Part shown: positions 9,100 to 16,823 of the stretch, one piece after another
Position numbering within the stretch: the first letter of the stretch is position 1
Layout of the letters: every line of letters begins with the position of its first letter
From: Variovorax sp. PBL-E5
Lineage (GTDB): Bacteria; Pseudomonadota; Gammaproteobacteria; Burkholderiales; Burkholderiaceae_C
Reading direction: 5' to 3'
Assembly (NCBI RefSeq): GCF_901827185.1
Contig: NZ_LR594673.1
Location: 434,001 to 498,000 of the forward strand
Length of the DNA stretch: 64,000 nt
Made by a program: the position numbers and the translations under genes
The notes under the pieces: generated by a model
Told to the model about the DNA's origin: nothing
Seen by the model: only the letters and a program-made list of their open reading frames with translations
The model's database searches: none

Positions 9100-10248
9100 T
9101 CAGCCGGAAATGTCCATGAAGCTCGCGCCCAGGAGCTCCTTGACCACGGTGAGCTTCATCACGTTGATCGTGCCGCCGGTGAACGTAAGCCCCAGGACGT
9201 CGCGCAGCCGCCGCTCCAGCGGCAGTGCCTTGAGGTAGCCGCTGGCGCCGAACATCTGCAGGCAGTCCTGGATGGCGGCGATCGAATCAGTGATGCCGCT
9301 CCACTTGGCCATGCCGGCGATGCGCGCCGCGTTTTCGCCGCGCGTGTTCATCCACAGCCCGCGGTAGGCCAGCATGCGGCCCGCCTCCACACGCGTGGAG
9401 TGCTCCACCAGCGGAAAGCTGATCGCCTGGTAGTGGCCGATGGCCTTGCCGTACACCTCTTTTTTCTTGACGAACTCGATCGTGTCGTCGAGCACCTGCT
9501 GCGCGGCGCCCAGTGCGTTGAGCGCGGACAGGCACCGCGACACGTTCCACCGCGCATAGAGCACGGCTTTGCCCTGCCCTTCGCCGCCGAGCGTGTGTTC
9601 CACCGGCACGCGCACGTCCTTCAGGCGCACGATGCCGAGCTGGTGCGAGCGCAGCCCCATCTCGGGCATGAGCTCGCAGCTCACGCCGGGCGCGTCGGCC
9701 GGCACGCGGATGAACGTGATGCGCGAGCTGCCGTCGGGCTGCTGCACCTTCGCGGTGACGCCCATCAGCGCGGCGCCGGGCATGAGGCTCACGTGGATCT
9801 TCTCGCCATTGATGACGAAGTGGCCGTCTTCCACGCACGCGGTGGTCGACATGTTCGACAGGTCCGAGCCCGCTTCCGTCTCGGATGTTGCGATGCACAC
9901 CAGCCGCTCGCCGCTGATCACGCCGCGCGCGGCCTCCTCGCCCCACCCGGGCACGAGGTTGGGCAGCGTGTTCTGCATCGAGCAGATCATGGCGCAGCTG
10001 TTGTCCACGCGCGCGATCTCCTCGACCGCGATGCCCAGCATGATGTAGTCGCCTTCCATGCCGCCCAGGCGCTTGGGCGCGATGATGCCCAGAAGGCCCG
10101 TCTTGCCCATGTGGCGGATGGCCTCCACCGGAAACCGTTCCTTCTCGTCGCACTCCACCACGTAAGGCTGGATCGCCTCCCGCGCGAAGCCACGGACGAA
10201 AGCGCGAAACGACTCATGCTCTTGCGAAAACGAATAATCCAGTGCCAT
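9100..10248 (-). CDS. acyl-CoA dehydrogenase
   Basis: 382-aa FAD-dependent acyl-CoA dehydrogenase passing electrons to ETF. The ATG at 10248 is preferred over an in-frame upstream ATG because AAGGAG (in ATCAAGGAGAGC) lies just before it and the family start MALDYSFSQEHESFR follows. Visible motifs are CIATSETEAGSDLSN (flavin/substrate loop, near residues 125-140), RWNVSRCLSALNALG, and a C-terminal FTGGTINVMKLTV segment. In the last, the position where many family members have the catalytic Glu (EGT) reads TGGT; the base may instead be the helix-G glutamate type, which I cannot settle by eye. It is divergent from a Bug receptor at 10385 with a palindromic operator candidate between. Confidence 0.9.
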   Translation of the reverse strand: MALDYSFSQEHESFRAFVRGFAREAIQPYVVECDEKERFPVEAIRHMGKTGLLGIIAPKRLGGMEGDYIMLGIAVEEIARVDNSCAMICSMQNTLPNLVPGWGEEAARGVISGERLVCIATSETEAGSDLSNMSTTACVEDGHFVINGEKIHVSLMPGAALMGVTAKVQQPDGSSRITFIRVPADAPGVSCELMPEMGLRSHQLGIVRLKDVRVPVEHTLGGEGQGKAVLYARWNVSRCLSALNALGAAQQVLDDTIEFVKKKEVYGKAIGHYQAISFPLVEHSTRVEAGRMLAYRGLWMNTRGENAARIAGMAKWSGITDSIAAIQDCLQMFGASGYLKALPLERRLRDVLGLTFTGGTINVMKLTVVKELLGASFMDISG

Positions 10249-10300
10249 CGGGGTGCTCTCCTTGATGCCATGCAATGGTGGCAGCGCGGCACGGCCCAAT

Positions 10301-10317
10301 GTTTCGCAGAGCGAATT
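10301..10317. promoter_or_regulatory. candidate IclR operator, copy c
   Basis: GTTTC-N7-GAATT, matching the cluster A palindrome, lies in the 136-bp gap between the divergent dehydrogenase (10248) and Bug receptor (10385). Confidence 0.45.
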
Positions 10318-10384
10318 CTTCGCGCGCGCGCCTGCTCCTAGACTGGCCTTGGCTTTCTGATCAGAAGTACACAGGAGACAAGCG

Positions 10385-11359
10385 ATGCGCTATTTGAAGG
10401 GCCTGCTCGCCGCGGCCGTGTTCGCCCTGACCCTGCCCGCGGCCCTCGCGCAGGCGAGCTCGTGGCCCGACCGCCCCGTCAAGATGATCGTGCCCTTCCC
10501 GCCCGGCGGCACGGCCGACATCCTGGGTCGCTTCCTGGCGCAGAGCCTGTCCACGCACCTGGGCAAGGCCGTGGTGGTCGAAAACAAGAGCGGCGCGGGC
10601 GGCCTGATCGGCGCCGACTTCGTCGCCAAGGCAGCGCCCGACGGCTACACGTTGCTCATGTCCTCGGCTGGACCGCTGGGCGTGGCGCTGGCGCTGTATC
10701 CGAAAGTGCCCTACGACATCCTGAAGGATTTCGCCCCGGTCGCCGTGGTGGCCGAAGCGCAGATGGTGCTGGTGAGCAACCCCGAATTCAAGGCGCATAC
10801 GCTGAAGGAACTGGTTGATCTGTCGAAGGCCAAGCCGATGGAAGTGCGCGCCGCCATCAACGCGACCGGCTCGATGCACCACCTGATGACCGAGATGTTC
10901 GCCACGCACAACGGCACGAAGTTCACGATGGTGCCCTACCGCGGCTCGGGCCCCGCGATCATGGACATGCTCGCCGGCCACATCGACCTCGACGTGGAGA
11001 ACCTGCCGGCTGTGGCCGAATACGTGAAGCTGGGCAAGCTGCGCGCCATTGCAACCCTGGGTGCCGAGCGTGCCCCGCAGCTGCCCGACGTGCCCACGTT
11101 CAAGGAGCTCGGCTACCCGGAGTTCGTCGCCGCGCCGTGGTTCGCCCTGGTCGCGCCCGCGAACACGCCCGCTGCCATCGTCGGCAAGTTGAACCAGGCC
11201 GTGAACGCATCGCTCGCCGAGCCCGATGCGAAGGAATGGCTCGCCAAGCAAGGCGCCAACGCCGTGCCGGGCACGCCGCAGCAGGCCGCCGACAAGATCC
11301 GCAGCGAAACCGTGCGCTGGGCAGAGATCGTCAAGAAGACCGGCGTGAAAGCAGACTGA
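10385..11359 (+). CDS. Bug family (tripartite tricarboxylate transporter) substrate-binding protein
   Basis: 324-aa periplasmic receptor. It has a signal peptide (KGLLAAAVFALTLPAALAQA, cleavage after about residue 22) and then the family opener VKMIVPFPPGGTADILGR, where the PPGG turn contacts carboxylates. YTLLMSSAGPLG and PYRGSGPAIMDMLAGHID follow. AGGAGA precedes the ATG by about 6 bases. Bug proteins bind organic acids for TctAB-type transporters, but no TctA or TctB gene is present here. A second, non-identical Bug gene follows after 12 bp, so the two are cotranscribed. It belongs to the cluster A regulon through the operator-like site at 10301. Confidence 0.93.
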   Translation: MRYLKGLLAAAVFALTLPAALAQASSWPDRPVKMIVPFPPGGTADILGRFLAQSLSTHLGKAVVVENKSGAGGLIGADFVAKAAPDGYTLLMSSAGPLGVALALYPKVPYDILKDFAPVAVVAEAQMVLVSNPEFKAHTLKELVDLSKAKPMEVRAAINATGSMHHLMTEMFATHNGTKFTMVPYRGSGPAIMDMLAGHIDLDVENLPAVAEYVKLGKLRAIATLGAERAPQLPDVPTFKELGYPEFVAAPWFALVAPANTPAAIVGKLNQAVNASLAEPDAKEWLAKQGANAVPGTPQQAADKIRSETVRWAEIVKKTGVKAD

Positions 11360-11371
11360 AGAAGAAATGAC

Positions 11372-12343
11372 ATGAAATTCGCTTCGATCCTCTTTTCCGC
11401 CATCGCATCGGTGGCGGCCGTCGTACCCACTGCCCAAGCGCAGGACGCATACCCGAGCCGGCCGATTCACCTGCTCGTCGGCGCCACCGCCGGCGGCGGC
11501 TCGGACCTGGTCGCGCGCATCGTCGCGACCGAACTCACGAAGAAGCTCGGGCAGGCTGTCGTCGTCGAGAACCGTCCCGGCGCGGGCGGCAACATCGCGA
11601 ATCTCGCGGCCGCACGCGCGCCGGCCGACGGCTACACACTGGCGATGGCGTACTCAGGCCTCGCGGTCAATCCGGCGGTGATGCAGAAGATGCCGTTCGA
11701 CACCTTGCGCGAGCTGGCCACCGTCTCGCTCGTGGCCGACGTGCCCATGGGTTTGTACGTGAACGCGGCCGTGCCCGCGCGCAACGTGAAGGAGCTGATC
11801 GACACCGCGAAAGCATCGCCCGGGCGCTACGCGCTCGGTGTGAATGCACTGGCGAGCGTAGGGCATCTGGCCACCGAGCTCTTCAAGCAGCGCACCGGCG
11901 TCGACATGCCCACCGTCGTCTACAAGGGCAGCTCGGCCGCGATGACCGACCTTCTGAGCGGCAACGTGAGCGCGATGTTCGACACCGTCGCCAGCGCGGG
12001 CCCGCAGGTGCAAAGCGGCCGCATCCGCATGCTCGCCTACGGCGGTGTCAAGCGGCTCGCGACGAGCCCCGACGTGCCGACCTTGACCGAAGCCGGACTG
12101 GACAACTTCGATTTGCGCTCGTGGTATGGCGTGGTCGCGCCCGCCGGCACGCCCAAGGCCACCGTCGACAAACTGAGCACGGTGATCGCCGAAGTGATCC
12201 GCATGCCTGAGGTCGTCGAGAAGTTCGAGAAGAACTCGCTGATCCCCGTGGGCAGCACGCCCGATGCGTTCGAGCAGTACCTGGCGGCGGAGACGGAGAA
12301 GTGGACCCACGTGGCGAAGGCCGCGAAGGTGCAGGTGCAATAA
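11372..12343 (+). CDS. Bug family substrate-binding protein
   Basis: 323-aa periplasmic receptor with signal peptide ending near residue 24 (PTAQAQ). IHLLVGATAGGGSDLVAR replaces the usual PPGG turn with a TAGGGSD version, so the carboxylate pocket may differ from its neighbour. VVYKGSSAAMTDLLSGNVSA is the second family landmark. It is cotranscribed with the preceding Bug gene and convergent with the second IclR gene, sharing a hairpin at 12353-12377. Two receptors in tandem suggest two related ligands or regulatory roles; Bug proteins can also act as extracytoplasmic sensors. Confidence 0.92.
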   Translation: MKFASILFSAIASVAAVVPTAQAQDAYPSRPIHLLVGATAGGGSDLVARIVATELTKKLGQAVVVENRPGAGGNIANLAAARAPADGYTLAMAYSGLAVNPAVMQKMPFDTLRELATVSLVADVPMGLYVNAAVPARNVKELIDTAKASPGRYALGVNALASVGHLATELFKQRTGVDMPTVVYKGSSAAMTDLLSGNVSAMFDTVASAGPQVQSGRIRMLAYGGVKRLATSPDVPTLTEAGLDNFDLRSWYGVVAPAGTPKATVDKLSTVIAEVIRMPEVVEKFEKNSLIPVGSTPDAFEQYLAAETEKWTHVAKAAKVQVQ

Positions 12344-12352
12344 AGCGCGAAA

Positions 12353-12377
12353 GAAGCGGCCGGCCTCAGGCCGCTTC
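12353..12377. terminator. bidirectional stem-loop between convergent Bug and IclR genes
   Basis: A perfect 9-bp stem, GAAGCGGCC/GGCCGCTTC, with a 7-base loop starts 10 bp after the Bug stop and overlaps the IclR stop. On the minus strand it is followed by a T-richer stretch (TTTCGCGCTTTATT), supporting termination of the IclR transcript. Confidence 0.5.
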
Positions 12378-13172
12378 CGGATCGGACGACAGCCGCTCGT
12401 GCACGCTGCGCACCAGCTCCACCAGGCGCAGACCGATGTCCATCTCCAGCTGGCCCGGTGACAGCGACCGCGCGGGCACCGCGCAGTTGAACACCACGGT
12501 CTCGTCCTGCAGCCGCAGCGGCACGGCCACCGTGTGCACGTCGGGGTTGTAGCCGCCGCGGCGCAGGCAGAAGCCGCGATGCGCGAATTCGGCCAGCGCA
12601 TCGGCCGCGCCTTGCGAATAGCGCGTCCAGTCCTGCGGCGTCTTGAGGCGAATCTGGTTCAAGAGCTTCGTACGCTCGCCTTCGTCCAGCGCGGCCAAAT
12701 AGGCATGCCCGATGGCCGACGAGATGATCGGGAAGGTGAGGCCGATGTCGCGCTTGGAAAGCGCTTGCGCATCGAAGCTCACCGTCTCCATGTAGACGAT
12801 GTTGGTGCGTTCGCGCACGCCGATCGAGACCCATCCGCGCGCGTAGTCGGCGAGCTCGCGCATTTGCGGCACGGCCACGCGGTAGATCTGGATGCTTGCG
12901 ACCAGCGGATAGGCCAGCGACACGACGGCGGGGCCCAGCTCGTACTTGGCGCTGTCGGCCACTTTGCGCAAGTAACCCAGCTGCGTCAGCGTGTAGGTCA
13001 GGCGCGAGACGGTGGACTTGTACAGGCCCGTGATCTCCGCGATTTCGCCGTTGCCCAGCACGGGCTGGCGCGCGCTGAAGCAGCGCAGCACGTCGAGGCC
13101 GCGTGCAAGCGAGGTGGCGAACTGGCGGTCCTTGTCCTCTGCCGCCGCGTCGGGGGCATCCGGCGTATCCAT
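12366..13172 (-). CDS. IclR family transcriptional regulator
   Basis: 268-aa IclR protein starting at 13172, where family homology begins. The frame is open further upstream, but that part runs antisense through the SDR gene region. The winged helix spans residues about 18-80 (LARGLDVLRCFSA, IAEITGLYKSTVSRLTYTL). The effector domain contains NIVYMETVSFDAQ and VAVPLRLQDETVVFNCAVPA. It lies 55 bp behind the SDR gene on the same strand and may be the last gene of the long leftward unit. It is closely similar in layout to the regulator at 8131. No copy of the palindromic motif was seen directly before it. Confidence 0.92.
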   Translation of the reverse strand: MDTPDAPDAAAEDKDRQFATSLARGLDVLRCFSARQPVLGNGEIAEITGLYKSTVSRLTYTLTQLGYLRKVADSAKYELGPAVVSLAYPLVASIQIYRVAVPQMRELADYARGWVSIGVRERTNIVYMETVSFDAQALSKRDIGLTFPIISSAIGHAYLAALDEGERTKLLNQIRLKTPQDWTRYSQGAADALAEFAHRGFCLRRGGYNPDVHTVAVPLRLQDETVVFNCAVPARSLSPGQLEMDIGLRLVELVRSVHERLSSDPEAA

Positions 13173-13227
13173 GGCGAAGGCGCTCAGGTGCCGGAACACA
13201 GACCCAGCAGACGGCGCGTCCGCCAGT

Positions 13228-13977
13228 TTAGACCGTTGCAGTTCCGCCCCCATCGACCGCGAGCACGGTCCCGGTGATGTGGCGCGCCGCATCGCCCAGA
13301 AGAAAGGCGATGGCGTTCGCGATATCCAGCGGCTGCGCCATGTGGTCCATGGCCGCGCGCTTGTTGTCGCCGCCCCAGGCCGCGACATTGCTGCGCTCGA
13401 TGAGCTTGAACCGGTCGGACTCGATGGGACCCGGCGCAACGACGTTGATGCGGATGCCGTCGGCGCGCACGACGTCGGCCACGCCTTTCGACAGAAGATT
13501 GACCGCCGCGTTCGCGCATCCGCCCGGCAGGTGCGCGGGCGTGGGCTGGCGCCCACCACGCCCGGACACGTTGACGATGCTGCCGCCGCCGCGCCGCTGC
13601 ATGTGCGGGATCGAAGCGCGCATGGTGCGGATGTAGCCCATGAGCTTGGTATCCAGCACCTCTTGCCAGTCGCTGTCGGTGAGTTTCATGAAGTCGCCGA
13701 AGGTGCGCGCGGCGACCGTGTTGACCAGCGCGTCGATGCCGCCGCAGTCCGCTGCGATGCGCTCGGCGATCTCGCGGATCGCCTTGTCGTCTGAAATGTC
13801 CAGCGCATAGGTGTGCGCGGTGCCACCCGCATCCGCGACGGCCTTGGCGATCTCGGCCAACTGCTCTTGCTTGCGGCCGGTCAGCGCGAGCACCGCACCG
13901 CGCGAGGCGAGCAATGGCGCAAGCGCCGCCCCCACCACGCCCGTGGCGCCGACGATCCAGACGACGCGGCCTTTCAC
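13228..13977 (-). CDS. SDR family protein lacking the usual Tyr-Lys pair
   Basis: 249-aa Rossmann-fold short-chain dehydrogenase homologue. The nucleotide loop GATGVVG is at residues 10-16 and the NAG-like motif reads VNTVAA near 85-90. The active-site Ser is at 138. The YxxxK motif is replaced: the aligned residues are Gly152 and Asn156 in LPGGCANAAVN. PGPIESDRF follows as usual. Its ATG is 10 bp after the dehydrogenase gene at 13988, so the two are coupled. Divergent SDRs with a G/N variant exist, and it may bind NAD(P) without classical Ser-Tyr-Lys catalysis. The gene looks otherwise intact. Confidence 0.88.
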   Translation of the reverse strand: MKGRVVWIVGATGVVGAALAPLLASRGAVLALTGRKQEQLAEIAKAVADAGGTAHTYALDISDDKAIREIAERIAADCGGIDALVNTVAARTFGDFMKLTDSDWQEVLDTKLMGYIRTMRASIPHMQRRGGGSIVNVSGRGGRQPTPAHLPGGCANAAVNLLSKGVADVVRADGIRINVVAPGPIESDRFKLIERSNVAAWGGDNKRAAMDHMAQPLDIANAIAFLLGDAARHITGTVLAVDGGGTATV

Positions 13978-13987
13978 GTTGCGGTCC

Positions 13988-15154
13988 TTACAGGCGCGCC
14001 GTGGTGTCGAATGCCTGGCCCAGGTTGAACTTGCCCAGTGTCGCAGCGCTCTTGTCGAGGTTTTCGTGCAGCGTGTGGATGCGCAGGTCGCGCACGAAGC
14101 GCGAGAGCACGCTGTCGGCCCAGAAGGCGCTGGAGCCCGCGATCTGCGCGGCCTTGTCCATCACCATCACGGCGTTTTCGATTGCCCGGTGCTTGGCGCC
14201 CATCGACTCCAGTTCGGCCTTCACGCGGTCGCCCTGCGTCCAGAGCCACGCAGCGCGGTAGATGAGCCAGCGCACCGAGTCGATGCCCACGCGGATCTCT
14301 CCCATGCGCAGCTGCGCGTACGGATCGTCCGCAGTGCCGCGATGCGGGATGTATTCCTTGAGCAGGTCGAAGATGCCTTCGCAGCCGCCCAGGTATTGCG
14401 CCGCGAAACTGAGGTGAAAGCGTGCCTGCCAGCGCTCGCGCGGGAAGATGCCGGGATCGCCCAGCAACATTTCGTCCGGCACGAAACAGTCCTGCAGCTG
14501 CATGACGGGGCTCACCGCGCCGCGCATGCCGATCGGGTTCCACGAACCCTTCACGATCGACAGGCCCTCGGTGCGCTTGGGGATCACGAGGTTCACGTGG
14601 CCTTCGGCCGGCGGCACGTCGGGGATGCCTGCCGCGACGATGTTGTAGTCGGCCATGTCGACGAGCGTCGCGTAGTTCTTGACGCCGTTCACCTTGAAGC
14701 CGCCGGGCACGCGCTCGGCTGTGGTCAGCAGCGTGTACAGGCCGCGCGAGGTGCGCCCAGGCTCGCTGCCGGTGAAACTCACCGTCGCGCCCTTTTTAAC
14801 CACGTCGTTGCCCACGAGCTCGCGCAGGTACTTGCTGCCTGCCTTGTCGATGAAGTGCGACCCGTGGCAGTGGATGTGCAGGCACTGCGCGGTCGACATG
14901 CAATAGCGCGCGGTCTGCTCGACCGCCACCAGGTACATCAGCGGGTCGGTGCCGGCCGTGCCACTGCCCATGCCGCCCAGGTCTTCCGACACGGTGAGCT
15001 TGAGCAGGCCCGCGTCCTTCAGGTCGGTCATGTTCTCGACCGGCAGCGTCGCGGCCTGGTCATGTTCCGCCGCGCGTGGCGCGAAACGTTCGCGGCCCAG
15101 GGCCCCCACGGTATCGTAGACCTTCTGCTGCTGGGGAGTGAAACTGAAATCCAA
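13988..15154 (-). CDS. acyl-CoA dehydrogenase
   Basis: 388-aa acyl-CoA dehydrogenase starting MDFSFTPQQQKVYDTVGALG. The middle domain has ATVSFTGSEPGRTSRGLYTLL and the KRTEGLSIVKGSWNPIGMRG beta-barrel segment. The C-terminal helical domain includes FAAQYLGGCEGIFDLLKEY. The typical C-terminal EGT/GGT loop is not obvious; the end reads LNLGQAF-type sequence instead. This places it in a divergent subgroup, close to dehydrogenases whose base is elsewhere. It is first in a unit with the SDR and IclR genes and is preceded by operator-like copy d. Confidence 0.86.
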   Translation of the reverse strand: MDFSFTPQQQKVYDTVGALGRERFAPRAAEHDQAATLPVENMTDLKDAGLLKLTVSEDLGGMGSGTAGTDPLMYLVAVEQTARYCMSTAQCLHIHCHGSHFIDKAGSKYLRELVGNDVVKKGATVSFTGSEPGRTSRGLYTLLTTAERVPGGFKVNGVKNYATLVDMADYNIVAAGIPDVPPAEGHVNLVIPKRTEGLSIVKGSWNPIGMRGAVSPVMQLQDCFVPDEMLLGDPGIFPRERWQARFHLSFAAQYLGGCEGIFDLLKEYIPHRGTADDPYAQLRMGEIRVGIDSVRWLIYRAAWLWTQGDRVKAELESMGAKHRAIENAVMVMDKAAQIAGSSAFWADSVLSRFVRDLRIHTLHENLDKSAATLGKFNLGQAFDTTARL

Positions 15155-15219
15155 GATGGCTCTCCTTGTGGCGTGTACCTTGATGTGAGTCCATCGTAGG
15201 CAGGCGGTGTGCGGATGCG

Positions 15220-15236
15220 GTTCCGCACGTTGAAAC
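15220..15236. promoter_or_regulatory. candidate IclR operator, copy d
   Basis: GTTCC-N7-GAAAC lies in the 102-bp gap between the rhodanese stop and the dehydrogenase ATG at 15154, about 66 bp upstream of that start. It suggests that a separate promoter drives the dehydrogenase-SDR-IclR block. Confidence 0.55.
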
Positions 15237-15256
15237 TCACTGCGGCTTTTCGCGAT

Positions 15257-16804
15257 TCAGCCGCGGTGCTTGCCCGCCAGCGCCACTTCCCAATCCAGGT
15301 AGTGCTGCATGGCCTCGACGTCGCGATTGAGGATCGCGAGATTGGCCAGGTCCTTCACGCGGCTCCAGGCGCTGGTACGGCCGGCTTCGAGCGGATGCTT
15401 CGCCTCGCGCCATTCATCGATGGATTCGTGCAGCACGCGGATGTGCGTGTAACCCAGGCCCTGCAGCGTCCGCGCGGCTAGTTGCGCCTGCTCGTGCGAC
15501 GTGCCGCTGACCACGATGGGCGTGCCGCGAACGGCAATGCGCTGGGGCATCTCGATCTCGAGCCAGCCGCGGCTGATCCAGTGCGCACCGGGGATGTGGC
15601 GCTTGTCGAACCGGATGCTGGAGCCCAGGTCGAGGACGACGGGCTGCGCGTCGCTTTCGATTTCACGCGCGAGCGTTGCGGCATCGACGTACGGCGCGCG
15701 ATCGGGCACGTGCAGCGTCGCGGCCGCGCCTTTTTCCACGCCATAGCCCGCTGCTTGCCATGCGGCGATGCCCCCTTGCAACACCTGCGCCCGCGAGTAA
15801 CCCATGCGGCGCAGCCAGGAAGCCGTCACAGCAGCGCGCTCTGCGCGCAGGCTGACGACGATGATGTCGGCACGGTGCAGCGCGATGTGGTCGTCGGCGC
15901 ATTGCACGAGCTGCCCGCCGGGCACGTGCTTCGCGCCTGGCACGTGCGCCGCCTCGAATTCGGCGGTGCCGCGCACGTCGAATAGATAGAAGTCGCGCGG
16001 CAGGTGCGCCATCCGTTCATGCAGCTCGTGTGACGTGGCACCGGCCGATTCGAACGGCGACGGCGTGGCCGCATCGGTGGACGGAACGTCCCGCCACTCG
16101 AAGCGGCGCAGCTTCGCAGGCGTCTCCACCTGTTTGCCATCGAGCAGCCAGCCCATCGTGCCGTTGCGCAGCGCGCGCACGTTGTCGACCCCGAGCTTGC
16201 GCAGCGTGGCGGCCGCCACCAGGCTGCGCGTGCGGCCCGCGCAATGCGTGACGATGGGGCGGCCCGTGGCCTTCAATTCGCTGGCGGCACGCACGAGGTC
16301 GCCGCCCGGCAGGTTCACCGCGCCCGGAATGCACCCGCGCAGGAATTCCGCGCCAGTGCGCACGTCGATGACGAGCGGCACAAGGCCCGCGTCTTCCAGC
16401 TCGCGCGCCAGTTCCTGCGCCGTCACTTCGGGCACACCATCTTCATGCAACAGGCTTTCGCCGAACACCTTGCTGGGCACGTTGGTGCCGCTGTGCACCG
16501 CGCCGCCCGCCGTCTGCCATGCCGCGATGCCACCTTCGAGCACGCGCACGTCCGTGTAGCCGAGCGACTGCGCCGTCTGGGCGGCCAGGCGTGCGCGCGC
16601 ATCGTCCTCGCCGTACAGAACCACGCAGGCCGACGTGTCCGGCACGATCGCCGCCAGATCGCTCTCGATGCGCGCGCGCGGCAGCGGCGTCGCGCCGCCC
16701 AGATGCGCTTTCTCGTATTCGCCAAGGTCGCGAATGTCCAGCAAGGCGTGGTCGATCGTGAGCGCCTTCAGTTCCGGCGCGGTGATGGAGCGTGGGAAGG
16801 CCAT
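15257..16804 (-). CDS. four-domain rhodanese-like sulfurtransferase with one catalytic Cys
   Basis: 515-aa protein built from four rhodanese folds, at about residues 5-105, 125-225, 255-355 and 372-470, each with the GxI(A/D)xW-type C-terminal signature or a variant of it. Only the second has an active-site loop cysteine, Cys188 in HCAGRTRS. The corresponding positions are Tyr64 in domain 1, Ser318 in domain 3 and Ser433 in domain 4. Catalytic rhodaneses move sulfane sulfur to thiols or cyanide, and inactive repeats usually serve as scaffolds. No signal peptide, so it is cytoplasmic. It lies 19 bp after a CoA ligase in a catabolic operon, an unusual partner suggesting sulfur handling by the pathway. 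Confidence 0.9.
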   Translation of the reverse strand: MAFPRSITAPELKALTIDHALLDIRDLGEYEKAHLGGATPLPRARIESDLAAIVPDTSACVVLYGEDDARARLAAQTAQSLGYTDVRVLEGGIAAWQTAGGAVHSGTNVPSKVFGESLLHEDGVPEVTAQELARELEDAGLVPLVIDVRTGAEFLRGCIPGAVNLPGGDLVRAASELKATGRPIVTHCAGRTRSLVAAATLRKLGVDNVRALRNGTMGWLLDGKQVETPAKLRRFEWRDVPSTDAATPSPFESAGATSHELHERMAHLPRDFYLFDVRGTAEFEAAHVPGAKHVPGGQLVQCADDHIALHRADIIVVSLRAERAAVTASWLRRMGYSRAQVLQGGIAAWQAAGYGVEKGAAATLHVPDRAPYVDAATLAREIESDAQPVVLDLGSSIRFDKRHIPGAHWISRGWLEIEMPQRIAVRGTPIVVSGTSHEQAQLAARTLQGLGYTHIRVLHESIDEWREAKHPLEAGRTSAWSRVKDLANLAILNRDVEAMQHYLDWEVALAGKHRG

Positions 16805-16823
16805 GGGCTTTTGTTCGACAAGT

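Noticed and set aside
5263-10341. Long open frames antisense to MmgE/PrpD and to the IclR/dehydrogenase genes (5263-6630 and 8134-10341, plus strand)
   Set aside because: They mirror real genes in GC-rich DNA where stop codons are rare. The translations are Arg/His/Ala-rich without family motifs, and the opposite strand encodes recognisable proteins throughout.
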